5,458 nucleotides of DNA from Chloroflexota bacterium (GTDB lineage Bacteria; Chloroflexota; Anaerolineae; JACRMK01): assembly GCA_016200765.1 (NCBI GenBank), contig JACQEC010000009.1, positions 1-5,458 on the forward strand, written 5' to 3'. The position numbers and the translations under genes were made by a program. Shown piece by piece: positions 5,033 to 5,458 of this stretch (position 1 is the first letter of the stretch; every line of letters begins with the position of its first letter). The notes below the pieces were generated by a model. The model was not told the DNA's origin and made no database searches. It worked only from the letters and a program-made list of their open reading frames with translations.

Positions 5033-5458
5033 ATGGAAGCAGACAGGAAGGCGCGGGCTGAGTTAGCGCAGGCACTGCGCAAGGCGCGTGCCCAACACGT
5101 TGAACTGTTAAAGAAGGTCCAGAAGGCGCGAACCAAGTTCGAGAAACGTCAGCACAAACTGGGGGTGCTCGAAGCCGAAATCGCCGATTTGATGCGCCGC
5201 ACCTTCGAACCCCAGCGCTTGCCGGCGGGACAGATCGCGCCACGCCACGACAATCAGCGCCCCGCGCGCTTGATCTACAATCCACGCGTGGCGGGCGGCA
5301 GTGCTGGCGCCCACCGCCTTCAGCGGATGGTCGAACGACTGCAAGCGCACGGCATCGCCGTTGACTTGAGCGGGCAGACTGGCGGCAAGACCACGCGCGA
5401 GTCCGCGGCGGAAGCCGCCGAGAATGGCGAGTACCTCGTGATCGTGGTCGGTGGCGAC
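5033..5458 (+). CDS. diacylglycerol/lipid kinase family protein with N-terminal coiled-coil, first 142 residues (3' end outside window)
   Basis: The visible part has two regions. Residues 1-58 are highly charged and helical (KARAELAQALRKARAQHVEL, then LLKKVQKARTKFEKRQHKLG, then LEAEIADLMRR), probably a coiled coil. From about residue 76 the sequence matches the start of the DAGK catalytic domain: RPARLIYNPRVAGGSAGAHR (76-95, NP-x-x-x-G-G motif), a helix RLQRMVERLQAHGIAV, a QTGGKTTRESAAEAAENG segment corresponding to the family's 'T..gda..lA.eA', and LVIVVGGD. The window ends within the GGDGT ATP-binding motif. Family members (YegS, DgkB, sphingosine-kinase-like) phosphorylate lipid hydroxyls at the membrane. 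The family is usually about 300 aa. The ATG at 5033 is preceded directly by an in-frame TAA, so it cannot start earlier. The ribosome binding site is weak (GGAT, about 6 nt upstream). Lipid substrate is unknown. Confidence 0.85.
   Translation, partial: MEADRKARAELAQALRKARAQHVELLKKVQKARTKFEKRQHKLGVLEAEIADLMRRTFEPQRLPAGQIAPRHDNQRPARLIYNPRVAGGSAGAHRLQRMVERLQAHGIAVDLSGQTGGKTTRESAAEAAENGEYLVIVVGGD

Noticed and set aside
4722..5285. Minus-strand open frame of 187 codons opposite the lipid kinase start and promoter
   Set aside because: It crosses the repeat region and the kinase promoter and is antisense to a recognisable DAGK domain. Low-complexity translation.

Overview
The window is GC-rich bacterial chromosomal DNA with closely packed, ordinary metabolic genes. 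The Arg codons are mostly CGC, the promoters are sigma70-type, the tRNA does not encode its CCA end, and one gene looks leaderless. An LLM-class (possibly F420-using) oxidoreductase, a Rid-family protein and REP-like intergenic hairpins are all present. Chloroflexota would fit this combination, but that placement is an inference with low to moderate confidence. I see no insertion sequence, phage gene, CRISPR array or defence system.

Region 1 (1-4331, all minus strand). Six genes are transcribed right to left: a tandem GNAT protein, a single-domain GNAT acetyltransferase, an alpha/beta hydrolase with an intact Ser-Asp-His triad, an M20 zinc dipeptidase, a Rid-family protein, and an LLM-class flavin/F420-type oxidoreductase cut by the window's left edge. 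The junctions are a 1-nt TGATG overlap, a 15-nt gap, a 38-nt gap containing a 27-bp palindrome, and two 4-nt ATGA overlaps. A near-consensus promoter (TTGACA, 17 bp, TATACT) lies at the head. The set therefore looks like one operon, perhaps with altered expression beyond the palindrome. No single pathway is evident. Dipeptide hydrolysis, N-acetylation, ester or amide hydrolysis and Rid-type chemistry suggest scavenging or detoxification of small amines and peptides.

Region 2 (4332-4660, minus strand). A tRNA-Arg gene with anticodon GCG has its own consensus promoter (TTGACA, 16 bp, TATAAT). It is followed by an intrinsic terminator with a 15-bp stem and seven T residues. A G34 arginine tRNA is unusual in bacteria, which normally use ACG edited to ICG.

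Region 3 (4661-4966). This is a divergent intergenic stretch without a credible gene. It holds a series of hairpins and REP-like inverted repeats.

Region 4 (4967-5458, plus strand). An extended -10 promoter precedes a gene cut by the right edge. It encodes an N-terminal charged helical, probably coiled-coil, segment joined to the start of a diacylglycerol/lipid kinase catalytic domain. The window ends inside the GGDGT nucleotide-binding motif.

The points most worth a second look are the tRNA-Arg(GCG), the likely leaderless GTG start of the tandem GNAT gene, the Rid protein lacking the catalytic arginine, and the palindrome covering the hydrolase stop codon. I found no convincing new biological system here.
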